From assembly GCF_003696215.1 (NCBI RefSeq), contig NZ_RFFG01000010.1, positions 1 to 64,000 of the forward strand: 64,000 nucleotides of DNA. The letters are read 5' to 3'. The position numbers and the translations under genes are program-made. Within the stretch, counting starts at the first letter, position 1, and each line of letters starts with the position of its first letter. This stretch comes from Actinomadura harenae. GTDB taxonomy: Bacteria > Actinomycetota > Actinomycetes > Streptosporangiales > Streptosporangiaceae. The notes under the pieces were generated by a model, which saw nothing but the letters and a program-made list of their open reading frames with translations, was not told where the DNA came from and ran no database searches. Shown in pieces: positions 51,821-59,355 of the stretch.

Positions 51821-51857
51821 GGTGTCGTGACACCAATATAGACGGTGTCGCGACACC
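51821..51857 (-). promoter_or_regulatory. twin palindromic MarR operators
   Basis: GGTGTCGTGACACC (51821-51834) and GGTGTCGCGACACC (51844-51857), 23 bp centre to centre, just upstream of the SRPBCC start. The second is a perfect 14-bp palindrome; the first has 6-bp arms around GT. Confidence 0.75.
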
Positions 51858-51859
51858 AA

Positions 51860-51985
51860 TCAATCCCCAAGAGGACGGGACAGCGCGCCGTCCCAGCGGG
51901 TTCCGCACTCCGGGCACGTCACGGCCGCCGCGTCCGGGCGCGCGTAGAGGTCCGCCTCGCACGTGTTGCCGTCGTCGAGGTTCGT
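51860..51985 (-). pseudogene. zinc-ribbon protein fragment
   Basis: The minus frame reads GTNLDDGNTCEADLYARPDA then VTCPECGTRWDGALSRPLGD and stops at 51860. CPECGTRWD plus the earlier Cys looks like the start or middle of a small zinc-ribbon protein. There is no start and no continuation, so it is only debris. Confidence 0.35.
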
Positions 51986-52130
51986 GCCTCACTGCCCGGT
52001 GTGCCGGAGCTCGGGCGGATGGTCGGCTGCCCGCCGAGCAGCCCGTGCGCCTGCCGCGATCTCGCCCAACGGCCCCTCGCCCTCGGGACGCCCCATGAGG
52101 TGATCCCTGGGCCTTTGAGCAGGACCGACG

Positions 52131-52530
52131 TCAGCAGGGGATGGGCACGCCGGCTCCGGCGATGTCGGCCACCGGGGGCCGCGGCCGGTCCGTGGGCACG
52201 TCCAGCAGCGGTGGCAGGCCGGCCAGCCGGGTCGCCCACCAGTCCAGGTCCGTGTCGGCGGACGCGTCGGTCCGGTTCGCCTCCCATTGCGCGATGTCCG
52301 CGTATTGCAGACGTGGGGCGGCGGGGGCCGGCGTAGCCGGCGGCGATGTCGGAGAGGACCGCCGGGACCGAACCGGCGTCGACGACGATGTGGTGGAACG
52401 CCAGGGCCAGGACGTGCGCGTCGTCGGTGGTCCGCAGGAGGGTCGCCCGCATCGGCGGCTCGGTGTCGACCGCGAACGGCTTCGCCGCCTCGGCTGCCAG
52501 CCAGACGATGCTCCGAACATGCTGCGCACG
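52131..52530 (-). pseudogene. NRPS condensation-domain fragment with frameshift
   Basis: Minus strand, first frame: AAEAAKPFAVDTEPPMRATL, then HVLALAFHHIVVDAGSVPAV (HHxxxD active-site motif) and LSDIAAGYAG. The frame then shifts near 52325 and continues LQYADIAQWEANRTDASADT, DWWATRLAGLPPLLDVPTDR, ending at 52131. Together this is about 130 residues from the middle of a condensation domain. No adenylation or carrier domain is present. The flanking 52531-52838 holds nothing recognisable. Confidence 0.65.
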
Positions 52531-52838
52531 CCAAAGCACCGCCAAGGGTGCAGACCACCCCGAGAACAACCAGCCGACGAGAAGCCGCCTTGTCATGGGT
52601 CATCTGCCGTCGGCGCCGTCGTCCATATCCGCCGAAAAGGCTGTGACGGACGCATACGTCGCCTGCCGGGAAGACTCAAGGTCGACGGACAACGGCCACC
52701 GCCCACCGGGCATCCCGGGACGGGGAACCGGGCCCGTGACCGCCCACGGCGGGCCGCCGGAACCGGGGATGGTCAGGGGGAACCGACCGCCGAACGACCA
52801 CGGTGCACCCATGGCGACGGAACAGCCGAAAACTGACG

Positions 52839-53278
52839 CTAGACGAACGCGGCTTTATCGCGTTCGCCCAGGTCGGGTGTGGTGCCGCGTTCGATCAGGT
52901 GTGCCCGGGCCAGGTCCTTCAGCGCGCTGCGGACGGCGGGGGTGTGGTCGGGGTCTTCGGCCAGCAGCGCGGCGGCGATTTGCAGCGCCAGCGGCAGATA
53001 CCCGCACACCCTGGCCAGCTCCGCGGCGCCGACCGGGTCGGCCGGGATGCGGGTGTCGTCGGGGTCGGCGATCCGCAGCGTCTCCTCCAGCATCGCCACC
53101 GCGCCCTCGACGTCCAGCACGTCCAGGTCGAGGAGCCGGGCATTCAGCATGGCCAGGGTGTGGCGGGAGGTGACGATCGCGGTGTTCAGCCCCGTCGGTG
53201 GGCAGCAGCTGGGCCTGATGGGCGGTGTTGACGTTGTCGGCGATCACCAGGACCCGTCGGCCGCGGGCGGCGAACTCG
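52839..53278 (-). pseudogene. NB-ARC ATPase fragment with frameshift
   Basis: The minus frame starts SEFAARGRRVLVIADNVNTA then HQAQLLPT (Walker B strand). After a frameshift near 53190 it continues LNTAIVTSRHTLAMLNARLL, VEGAVAMLEETLRIADPDD and AELARVCGYLPLALQIAAAL (GLPL motif), stopping at 52839. The same elements occur in the intact NB-ARC protein at 54368-56515, so it is a decayed relative. It has lost the P-loop and the C-terminal repeats. At 53279 it abuts a piece of an unrelated gene on the other strand. Confidence 0.7.
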
Positions 53279-53410
53279 GATGCCGACAGTCTCCTCTCGC
53301 CCGAGGTCATCGCTCGGGAGATCGTAGAAGACCTGACTGCCGCACTGGCTGAGTTCACCGCTATCGCCGAAGCCCTCGAAGGGCCAGGTGCCCAACCACC
53401 GAGCACGTGA
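53279..53410 (+). pseudogene. C-terminal tail of a type I restriction-modification methylase (HsdM)
   Basis: 44 codons: DADSLLSPEVIAREIVEDLT then ALAEFTAIAEALEGP and stop. The segment SPEVIAREIVEDLxxALxxF is the usual end of actinobacterial HsdM proteins. Nothing upstream belongs to the gene; at 53279 the sequence switches to the NB-ARC remnant of the opposite strand. It marks a rearrangement junction. Confidence 0.5.
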
Positions 53411-53577
53411 TGCCAGCCGCTGTCTGGAAGCGGCTGGGGAGCCCAGTCGAGCTGCTCTGCCATCGGACGTGGGAACTTCTTGACCGCTGCGGACACGATG
53501 GTGGGGCTTGTTTGCCCGACGACCGCTTCTTAGACTCGGGACGGAGCTGTGTGCTGGACTACTGAAGGTGGTTGGCC

Positions 53578-53802
53578 GTGAAGCTTGTCTTGCTGAGCAA
53601 GGACAAGGGATCGGGTGGCAACGGCTGTCCCTCGGTGTACCTGGCGGAGTCGGGTGAGCTCGTCGTCCAGGGTGGTGAGGTGGACACCGCGACGCACGCG
53701 GAGTTGGCCAACGTTCTGCCCGGCGAGACGGCGGTGCGGATCGCACCGGAGGTTCTGCTCGAGGCGGTCGAGCGGCTGCGGGCCATGGGAGGGACTGGCT
53801 AA
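53578..53802 (+). CDS. small conserved protein preceding DUF6879
   Basis: A 74-residue protein: KLVLLSKDKGSGGNGCPSVY, LAESGELVVQGGEVD, LPGETAVRIAPEVLLEAVER. I recall near-identical small proteins just upstream of DUF6879 genes in other actinomycetes; no function is known. GTG 53578 or TTG 53572 may be the start, with GAAGGTGG upstream. Its TAA stop touches the GTG of the DUF6879 gene. The central CPS-x-Y and VVQG motifs suggest a small beta protein. Confidence 0.75.
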   Translation: MKLVLLSKDKGSGGNGCPSVYLAESGELVVQGGEVDTATHAELANVLPGETAVRIAPEVLLEAVERLRAMGGTG

Positions 53803-54375
53803 GTGGGGCGGACCTTCGACTCGCTCGCGGACCCGGAGTTCAATCGGCTGTTCAGCGACTTCCGGTTCACCGCGTACCGGCTGGAGTCGCTGCAGCGGTA
53901 CGGCGTTTTCTACGAAGAGGCCGAGTTCGCACTGTTCATGGACGGCCAGGAGCGGGGCGAGTTCCCTGGCATCGCCGACTGGATCGAGGGGACGGTGCGA
54001 CCGGCCGTCCGTGCGGGCAAGCGCATGCATCGGGTCCATGTGGTGGAAGAGCCGCTGTCGGACTACGTGCGGTTCGAGTGTGCCTGGTCGTATGAGCACA
54101 CGGTGGCCGCCGGCGAGGACGTCCGGATCGCGCCGGTCGGCCAGGGCGAGTGGCTGGATGGGTTGCCGCACTACGACTACTGGTTGTTCGACTCGCGTCA
54201 GCTGGTCACGATGCACTACGAGGACGATGGAACGTTCGCCGTAGCCGAGATCGTCGACGATCCTGAGCAGGTCGTCCTGGCCAACTACTGGCGTGACATG
54301 GCGATGGTGTCTTCGGTGCCCTACCGCGAGTTCGCGACTCGCTTCGGCGGGCAGTTCTCCCCCGGTCATGGCTGA
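53803..54375 (+). CDS. DUF6879 family protein
   Basis: A 190-residue protein with GTG start: FNRLFSDFRFTAYRLESLQR, DWIEGTVRPAVRAGKRMHRV, EEPLSDYVRFECAWSYEHTV and DYDYW-like HYDYWLFDSRQLVTMHYEDD, ending FATRFGGQFSPGHG. This is the full DUF6879 pattern. The family is common in actinomycetes next to HTH/DUF397 or small-protein genes and is uncharacterised; a role in signalling or conflict is only guessed. Here it lies between the small protein and an NB-ARC-TPR gene, overlapping the latter by 8 bp. Confidence 0.85.
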   Translation: MGRTFDSLADPEFNRLFSDFRFTAYRLESLQRYGVFYEEAEFALFMDGQERGEFPGIADWIEGTVRPAVRAGKRMHRVHVVEEPLSDYVRFECAWSYEHTVAAGEDVRIAPVGQGEWLDGLPHYDYWLFDSRQLVTMHYEDDGTFAVAEIVDDPEQVVLANYWRDMAMVSSVPYREFATRFGGQFSPGHG

Positions 54376-56515
54376 GGCTCCCGGCAGAGAGCCGGGCCCG
54401 ACAGGCAACCAGTACCGCGGGGAAGCCAGGACGGCTGTCCAGGTCAACACCCTCAACGGAGATATCCGTGTTGATGGGACGCCTCCTGGGCTGCCGGCCC
54501 CTCGGCAGTTGCCGTTGGACGTTCCGGGGTTCGTCAACCGGGAGGACGACCAGCGAGAGCTGGACGAGCTTCTGCAAGCGGTTGACTCGTCGGGCAGGGA
54601 GGCAGTGTCAGCCGTTGTAGTGTCCGCGATCGCCGGGGCGCCGGGCGTGGGCAAGACCGCTCTGGCGATCCACTGGGCCCGGCGAAGGCGGGATCGCTTC
54701 CCCGACGGGGATCTGTATGTGGACATGCGCGGGTATGGGCCAGGATTGCCGCTGACGGCCGCGGACGCGTTAGGCGGGTTCCTGCGAGCGTTGGGCGTTC
54801 CCGCAGAGGCCATCCCTGAGGACGTTGGCCAGCGCGCGGCGCTGTACCGGTCGATACTCGATGGCAGAAGCCTGTTGGTCGTCATCGACAATGCCGCCTC
54901 CACCGCTGCGGTGCGGCCGTTACTGCCTGCCTCATCCGGGTGCTTTGCGATGATCACGAGCCGAAGCAGGCTCGCAGGGCTGGTCACCAGGGAGGGAGCG
55001 ACGCGAGTGACACTCGACATCCTGACTCCCGAAGGAGCCGTGGAGCTGCTCGGCCAGGTGATCGGACCCAACCGTGTGGAAGCGGAGCCGGAAGCCGCCC
55101 TTCGGATGGCTGACCTGTGCGGCTATCTTCCGCTCGCACTCCGCGTCGTCGCGGAACACGCCGCCTCGCGCCCGGCCCTGTCATTGACCGGTCTGGTCGA
55201 GGAACTGACAGACGAGCGGCACCGACTCGATGCGCTCGCCGAACGCGAGGACGAGCTGAGTGACGTCCGCACCGTGTTCTCCTGGTCCTACCAAGCACTC
55301 GACTCGGATCTGAAGCAGACGTTCCGGCTCCTCGGACTGCACCCCGGCCCCGAGTTCGGCATCGGCGCGGCAGCAGCACTCACCGCCACCGATGAACGCA
55401 CCACCGCGCGACGGCTGCGGGAGCTGACCAGTGCGCACCTCCTCCAGGAACCGAAGGACGGCCGCTTCCGCCTGCACGACCTCCTCAGGGCGTACGCCCT
55501 CGAATGCACCAAGGCGGAGGATCCCCAGCATGCGCGAACTCGGGCCGTCCGGCAGCTACTGAGCTGGTACCTGCACACGACCGACCGCGGCCGCAAGGCG
55601 ATACTCCCGCATTCGCACGAGGTTTCCCTCGTCCCCGCCGAGAAGCTGAGCCTGCCCCGATTCCCGGACGCGACGCAAGCCATGGGGTGGTTTGAGCAGG
55701 AGCGCCAGAACCTACTCGCCGCCATACGCCAAGCCTTCGAGCTCGGGCAGTACGACATCGCCTGGAAGCTACCGGTGGTTGCCGATGGCTTCTTTGAACT
55801 CGGCTCACACTGGACCGAATGGAAAAAGGTTCACCAGCTCGGCCTGGAAGCGGCACAAGCCTTGGGAGATGCTCTCGGCGAAGCCTCCAACCTGTTCTGC
55901 CTCGGCGACGCCGCCTGGCGCGGCGGCCGGCACGAGGAAGCCATCGAGAACTACAACCGCACTCTCGACATCGCACGCGGCCTCGGGGACACGTGGCTGG
56001 AGGGCTTCACTCTGCGCGGGCTCGGACTGATCCGCGAAGAGCAAGGTGACTTCGACGCGGCGAACGCTCTGGTCCTCAACGCCCTGGACGTCTTCCGGGA
56101 TGCCGGATGGCGGCGGGGAGAAGGGATGGCCCTGCTCAGCCTCAGCCGAAGCGCGCTCGCAGCAGGGGACATCGAGCCGGCCATCACACTGGGCGAGCAG
56201 GCCACGGAAATCTTCGAAGCACTGCCAGACGAATGGAGCACCGCCTGGACGGCACTCTCGCTGGGGCCGGCCCTGCGGCAACTGGGGCGCGCCGCCGAGG
56301 CCGAGGTCCGCCTGAGCCAGGCCGTTGAGACCTTCGCCCGCTTTACCGACCGGCAGAGTGAAGCGATGGCCTGGGAGGCATTGGCCGAGGTCTTCGAGGA
56401 GATGCGCAACCGCACGGACGCGCGACGCAGTTGGACCAGAGCCGCTCAGCTGTACGAGCTCCTTCGAAACGACAAGGCAACCGAACTCAACGAACGTGCT
56501 GCCCGGCTCGCGTGA
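54368..56515 (+). CDS. NB-ARC/TPR STAND ATPase (AfsR/SARP-like without DNA-binding domain)
   Basis: A 715-residue protein. N-terminal residues 14-40 carry a short repeat-like segment (AVQVNTLNGDIRVDG) often seen before NB-ARC in actinobacterial STAND proteins. NB-ARC: P-loop GAPGVGKTALA (90-100), Walker B LLVVIDNA (Asp174), ITSRSR sensor, GYLPLAL (252-258). A winged-helix region with RLHDLLRAYA (MHD-like HD) follows near residue 380. From about residue 470 it is a TPR array (ALGEASNLFCLGDAAWRGGR, LGLIREEQGDFDAAN, repeats to the end). There is no OmpR/BTAD DNA-binding domain, so it is a signal-transducing STAND rather than a classical SARP. ATG 54368 overlaps the DUF6879 stop. Confidence 0.86.
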   Translation: MAEAPGREPGPTGNQYRGEARTAVQVNTLNGDIRVDGTPPGLPAPRQLPLDVPGFVNREDDQRELDELLQAVDSSGREAVSAVVVSAIAGAPGVGKTALAIHWARRRRDRFPDGDLYVDMRGYGPGLPLTAADALGGFLRALGVPAEAIPEDVGQRAALYRSILDGRSLLVVIDNAASTAAVRPLLPASSGCFAMITSRSRLAGLVTREGATRVTLDILTPEGAVELLGQVIGPNRVEAEPEAALRMADLCGYLPLALRVVAEHAASRPALSLTGLVEELTDERHRLDALAEREDELSDVRTVFSWSYQALDSDLKQTFRLLGLHPGPEFGIGAAAALTATDERTTARRLRELTSAHLLQEPKDGRFRLHDLLRAYALECTKAEDPQHARTRAVRQLLSWYLHTTDRGRKAILPHSHEVSLVPAEKLSLPRFPDATQAMGWFEQERQNLLAAIRQAFELGQYDIAWKLPVVADGFFELGSHWTEWKKVHQLGLEAAQALGDALGEASNLFCLGDAAWRGGRHEEAIENYNRTLDIARGLGDTWLEGFTLRGLGLIREEQGDFDAANALVLNALDVFRDAGWRRGEGMALLSLSRSALAAGDIEPAITLGEQATEIFEALPDEWSTAWTALSLGPALRQLGRAAEAEVRLSQAVETFARFTDRQSEAMAWEALAEVFEEMRNRTDARRSWTRAAQLYELLRNDKATELNERAARLA

Positions 56516-56630
56516 GGAGTGATCCGAGGCACCGAATGCCCTCAGCACAGGTCGCGGCCGTCCGACCCCAAGCCGAATGTCGCCAGACTCTCAAGCAGGA
56601 CGGCCATGGGGCTGGCCTGGGAGCGTGGGC

Positions 56631-57347
56631 TCAGGTGCTGCGGACAGCCCGCTGATACAAGTCGACTGTTGGGGCAGCCGGTCGAAGCTTCATGGGGCTT
56701 AGGAGTTCGGTCAGCTCCTGGTAGCAGTGGTGAATCGCGGTTGTGTCGCCGAGCGCGGCGTAGGCCTGTATGCGGCTGCGGTACAGGTGTTCAGAGTTCG
56801 GGGCGATGCTTGTGGCTCGTTCGAGAAGTGCAGGGGCGGCCTCCAGCGGACTCATGCTGGCGAGTTGGACGAGGGCTTCAACCACCTCGCGGTCGAGTGC
56901 GCGGCGGGCGGTGATTGCGAACTCGTGCTCGGAGCCGGGCAGGTAGGGGCCGGTGTAGAGGTCGACGGCGCTCTGTAGGAGTGCGGCCTTGTTGGGCGGA
57001 GTGGCGGCTCGGGCTGCGTTGAGCTTGTCGCGAAGCTGCCAGACGTCGGTCTGGCAGAAGCCGTTGTTGAGGCGGTAGCTGCTGCGGCCGATCCTTTGGA
57101 TGACCTGACTGCCGGCTGGTCCGCCGCCGAGTGCCTTGACTAGGTGCCCTCGGGCATCTCGCATCGGGCCCCAGAAGGTGTCCCGATCCTCGGCAGGATC
57201 GCTGTCAGGCCAGAGCCTCGAGTAGGCCGTCAATCGAAAGGGGACATCGCGGCCGCTCCCCAGCTCAGGTATCCCCACCCCCGCCAGCGGCAGCGCGCCC
57301 TGAGCGGAGTCGTTCGCGCCGCCGCGTGAGGGGTTGTGCTCCGCCAT
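56631..57347 (-). CDS. BTAD-containing regulator fragment (C-terminal part of a SARP/LysM-BTAD protein)
   Basis: A 238-residue protein. Residues 35-110 hold the end of a winged helix (YSRLWPDSDPAEDRDTFWGP, IGRSSYRLNNGFCQTDVW). A bacterial transcriptional-activation TPR domain follows (AVDLYTGPYLPGSEHEF, VVEALVQLASM, then HCYQELTELLSPMKLRPAAPT). The first part of the winged helix and everything N-terminal (in LysM-BTAD proteins often a membrane region) is missing. So it is either a short paralog or a truncated gene. It converges on the NB-ARC-TPR gene. Confidence 0.6.
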   Translation of the reverse strand: MAEHNPSRGGANDSAQGALPLAGVGIPELGSGRDVPFRLTAYSRLWPDSDPAEDRDTFWGPMRDARGHLVKALGGGPAGSQVIQRIGRSSYRLNNGFCQTDVWQLRDKLNAARAATPPNKAALLQSAVDLYTGPYLPGSEHEFAITARRALDREVVEALVQLASMSPLEAAPALLERATSIAPNSEHLYRSRIQAYAALGDTTAIHHCYQELTELLSPMKLRPAAPTVDLYQRAVRST

Positions 57348-57513
57348 GCGCCGCACACTATCGGGCGATCCTCCTCGCCTACTGATGCGACAGGGATACC
57401 AGGCCGGCTGTGTTCAAGGCCGTCTCCACTCGTCGTTCCGGACGGGAGCGCCAGCAGCGCGGGCATCCGCGTGCTCAAGTGGTGGACGTCGAACTTGTTC
57501 GTGCTGAATGCGA

Positions 57514-58296
57514 TCACAGATCGCAGGCGAAGAAACGTTCCGAGGGATCGGTGTAGATCCCAGCTGGCACGCTGAACATGGTCAGCTTGACGCCCTGCCC
57601 CTCGCGGAGCACTGTGAGGCCCTGTCGGCGATAGTAGGCATCCAGACCGCTCCTGGCGCTGAACTGTCCGTACAGCAGCAGATAGCGAAGCTGGCTGTAG
57701 AGCTGGCGGCAGGTGGCGATGAGCGCGGCGGCGATCCCGCCTGACCGATGAGTGGGCTCGACCGCTACAGCGTTTAGCTTGATGATCTTCAGCAGGCCGG
57801 CCAGTGCCTCCATCTCTGGGATGCCGAGGTTCGATAGGACTCGCGCTGGTGGGAGTGCCAGCAGCGCCCCCACCACCCCGTGACTCGGGTGGTCGGCGAC
57901 CAAGATGCATGACAGACCGATGATCAGGTCGTCCACCGACCCTTCGCCCTCGGGGGAGGCTGCCACCGCCATTTCGTACGTCAGCGCTTCCTCGCCTTCG
58001 GCAAGCCCCTTCATCACCGCGGTCCCCAGCCGGCCATCGGCCATCGCGTCCGCGAGCCTGTTCTCCAGGTTGACCCCGCTACCAGTCGACGCGATCAAGC
58101 GCTGCACCGTTTCGAGGTCCCCGACCTGCGCCATGCGGATCCGAACCCCGCTCGCCAGTACCAGCCCGTCCGTCAGCGTGGCGGCGGTTAGCGCAGCGCC
58201 ATCGATTCCCGCATGCGAGGAGGCCAGCGGAGGAGGCGCCGGTCGGCGGCGGCGGGCGGACTTGTCCTTCTTCGGATTGGGCCGTTTGGTGACCAT
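57514..58296 (-). CDS. GNAT-like acetyltransferase
   Basis: A 260-residue protein. The basic N-terminal leader is TKRPNPKKDKSARRRRPAPP. The GNAT core runs VRIRMAQVGDLETVQRLI to VEPTHRSGGIAAALIATC (acetyl-CoA loop R-S-G-G-I-A) and LLYGQFSARSGLDAYYRRQG, ending SERFFACDL. The leader of about 45 residues is unusual for the fold and may bind nucleic acid; that is a guess. It is a single gene next to the attachment-site scar. Confidence 0.7.
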   Translation of the reverse strand: MVTKRPNPKKDKSARRRRPAPPPLASSHAGIDGAALTAATLTDGLVLASGVRIRMAQVGDLETVQRLIASTGSGVNLENRLADAMADGRLGTAVMKGLAEGEEALTYEMAVAASPEGEGSVDDLIIGLSCILVADHPSHGVVGALLALPPARVLSNLGIPEMEALAGLLKIIKLNAVAVEPTHRSGGIAAALIATCRQLYSQLRYLLLYGQFSARSGLDAYYRRQGLTVLREGQGVKLTMFSVPAGIYTDPSERFFACDL

Positions 58297-58554
58297 GCGG
58301 GAAGCGTAAAGGTGCCCGCCCTGCGCCTTCAGGCCGTTGACACGAACTACGTCCGCAGCGTGCCCCGCCTGCACTGGCAGGCGGTCGTGCGGGGATGCCG
58401 GACGGGGCGGTCGCGCACGCCGCAGGGAGCCATCAGAGGGAGTACAGCCCCATCTGATCGTCACCAGCGGTTGGGCATGCCGAAGGTGACCTGGCTGAAT
58501 CGTTGCCGAGCAACCACCGGACAGCCACGGGGGCAAATTGGGGCAAAAATGACG

Positions 58555-58587
58555 CTGGGCAAACGCGACAATTTTGCGTTTGCCCAG
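58555..58587. other. 12-bp hairpin next to the attachment-site scar
   Basis: CTGGGCAAACGC (58555-58566), loop GACAATTTT, GCGTTTGCCCAG (58576-58587). GGGGCAAA-type direct repeats precede it (58530-58550). The stretch 58297-58554 otherwise holds nothing recognisable. Hairpin and repeats beside a tRNA-derived core are what an integrase arm/terminator region can look like, but no integrase gene is visible. Confidence 0.45.
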
Positions 58588-58595
58588 GTCAGGTG

Positions 58596-58639
58596 GGTGG
58601 GTCGCGTGGGACTCGAACCCACAACCTACGGATTAAAAG
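58596..58639 (-). other. tRNA-Lys 3' half, probable att site
   Basis: Read on the minus strand it begins at a tRNA anticodon loop CTTTTAA (anticodon TTT), then TCCGT, variable loop, T arm GTGGG-TTCGAGT-CCCAC, acceptor 3' strand GCGACCC and discriminator A. The 5' half (acceptor, D arm, anticodon 5' stem) is absent. The sequence before it does not pair. A 44-nt tRNA 3' end starting exactly at the anticodon loop is the standard core of tyrosine-integrase att sites. Confidence 0.7.
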
Positions 58640-58756
58640 TGTCGACGCCAGTCTTCGGTGTGACTGCCATTCTGGACGGAGAGTAGGACACATCCTGGCC
58701 GCTACTCCTGGGACGTTGGCTCGTGTCAGACAGCAGCTTGGAGTTAGGAGCGGACC

Positions 58757-59179
58757 TTGTCCGTCACGACCACGACCCACCTGAACCTTCGCGGCGAGGC
58801 TCGCGCGGCGCTGGAGTTCTACCGGTCCGTCTTCGGCGGGGACCTCGCCGTCGTCACCTACAAGGACGCCGGGGCCGTCCAGGAGGAGTCCGAGGCCGAC
58901 CAGGTGATGTGGGGTCAGGTGCTCGCAGCGAACGGCTTCCACGTCATGGCCTATGACGTCCCCTCGCGGCTGCCCTACGGCCAGGGCGAGAACGCGTTCT
59001 TCGTGTCGGTGCGCGGCGAGACCGTCGAGGAGGTCACCGGTTACTGGGAGGGGCTCATCGAGGGGTCGACGATCGTGATCCCGTTGGGCCCGGCCGGGTG
59101 GGCGGCCGCCTATGGGATGGTTCGGGACCGGTTCGGCGTCACCTGGGTCCTCGACGTCGTCAGCGGAACGAACGAGTAG
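58757..59179 (+). CDS. VOC family protein (PhnB/glyoxalase-like)
   Basis: A 140-residue vicinal-oxygen-chelate protein: THLNLRGEARAALEFYRSVF, HVMAYDVPSRLPYGQGENAF and C-terminal YGMVRDRFGVTWVLDVV. The order matches the PhnB-like 3-demethylubiquinone-like group, which usually lacks full metal ligands. TTG 58757 has AGGAG 7 nt upstream and is the only start giving the full first beta strand. A terminator follows. Confidence 0.82.
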   Translation: MSVTTTTHLNLRGEARAALEFYRSVFGGDLAVVTYKDAGAVQEESEADQVMWGQVLAANGFHVMAYDVPSRLPYGQGENAFFVSVRGETVEEVTGYWEGLIEGSTIVIPLGPAGWAAAYGMVRDRFGVTWVLDVVSGTNE

Positions 59180-59190
59180 CGGAGCGTCGT

Positions 59191-59234
59191 CCCGCCCGTC
59201 CCCGTTCCTTGTCCACGGGACGGGGACGGGCGGG
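59191..59234 (+). terminator. strong stem-loop terminator
   Basis: CCCGCCCGTCCCCGT (59191-59205) and ACGGGGACGGGCGGG (59220-59234): perfect 15-bp stem over a 14-nt loop, 12 bp after the VOC stop. Confidence 0.78.
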
Positions 59235-59355
59235 CGCTTTGTGCGGGGCAAGGTGTGCCAACGGGGGGTGGTGAAGATTGCGGGATACCGCCAGGTCGGA
59301 CCGGATCTTGAGGGGCTATCGTGTCGCCTTGCCCTCAGAGTGAAGGAATATAAAC

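Noticed and set aside
52131..52530. Part of a nonribosomal peptide cluster
   Set aside because: Only a frameshifted piece of a condensation domain; no adenylation, carrier or thioesterase domains in the window.
58213..58686. Plus-strand open frame containing VGRVGLEPTT
   Set aside because: That peptide is the antisense reading of the tRNA-Lys 3' end; it is a classic false ORF.
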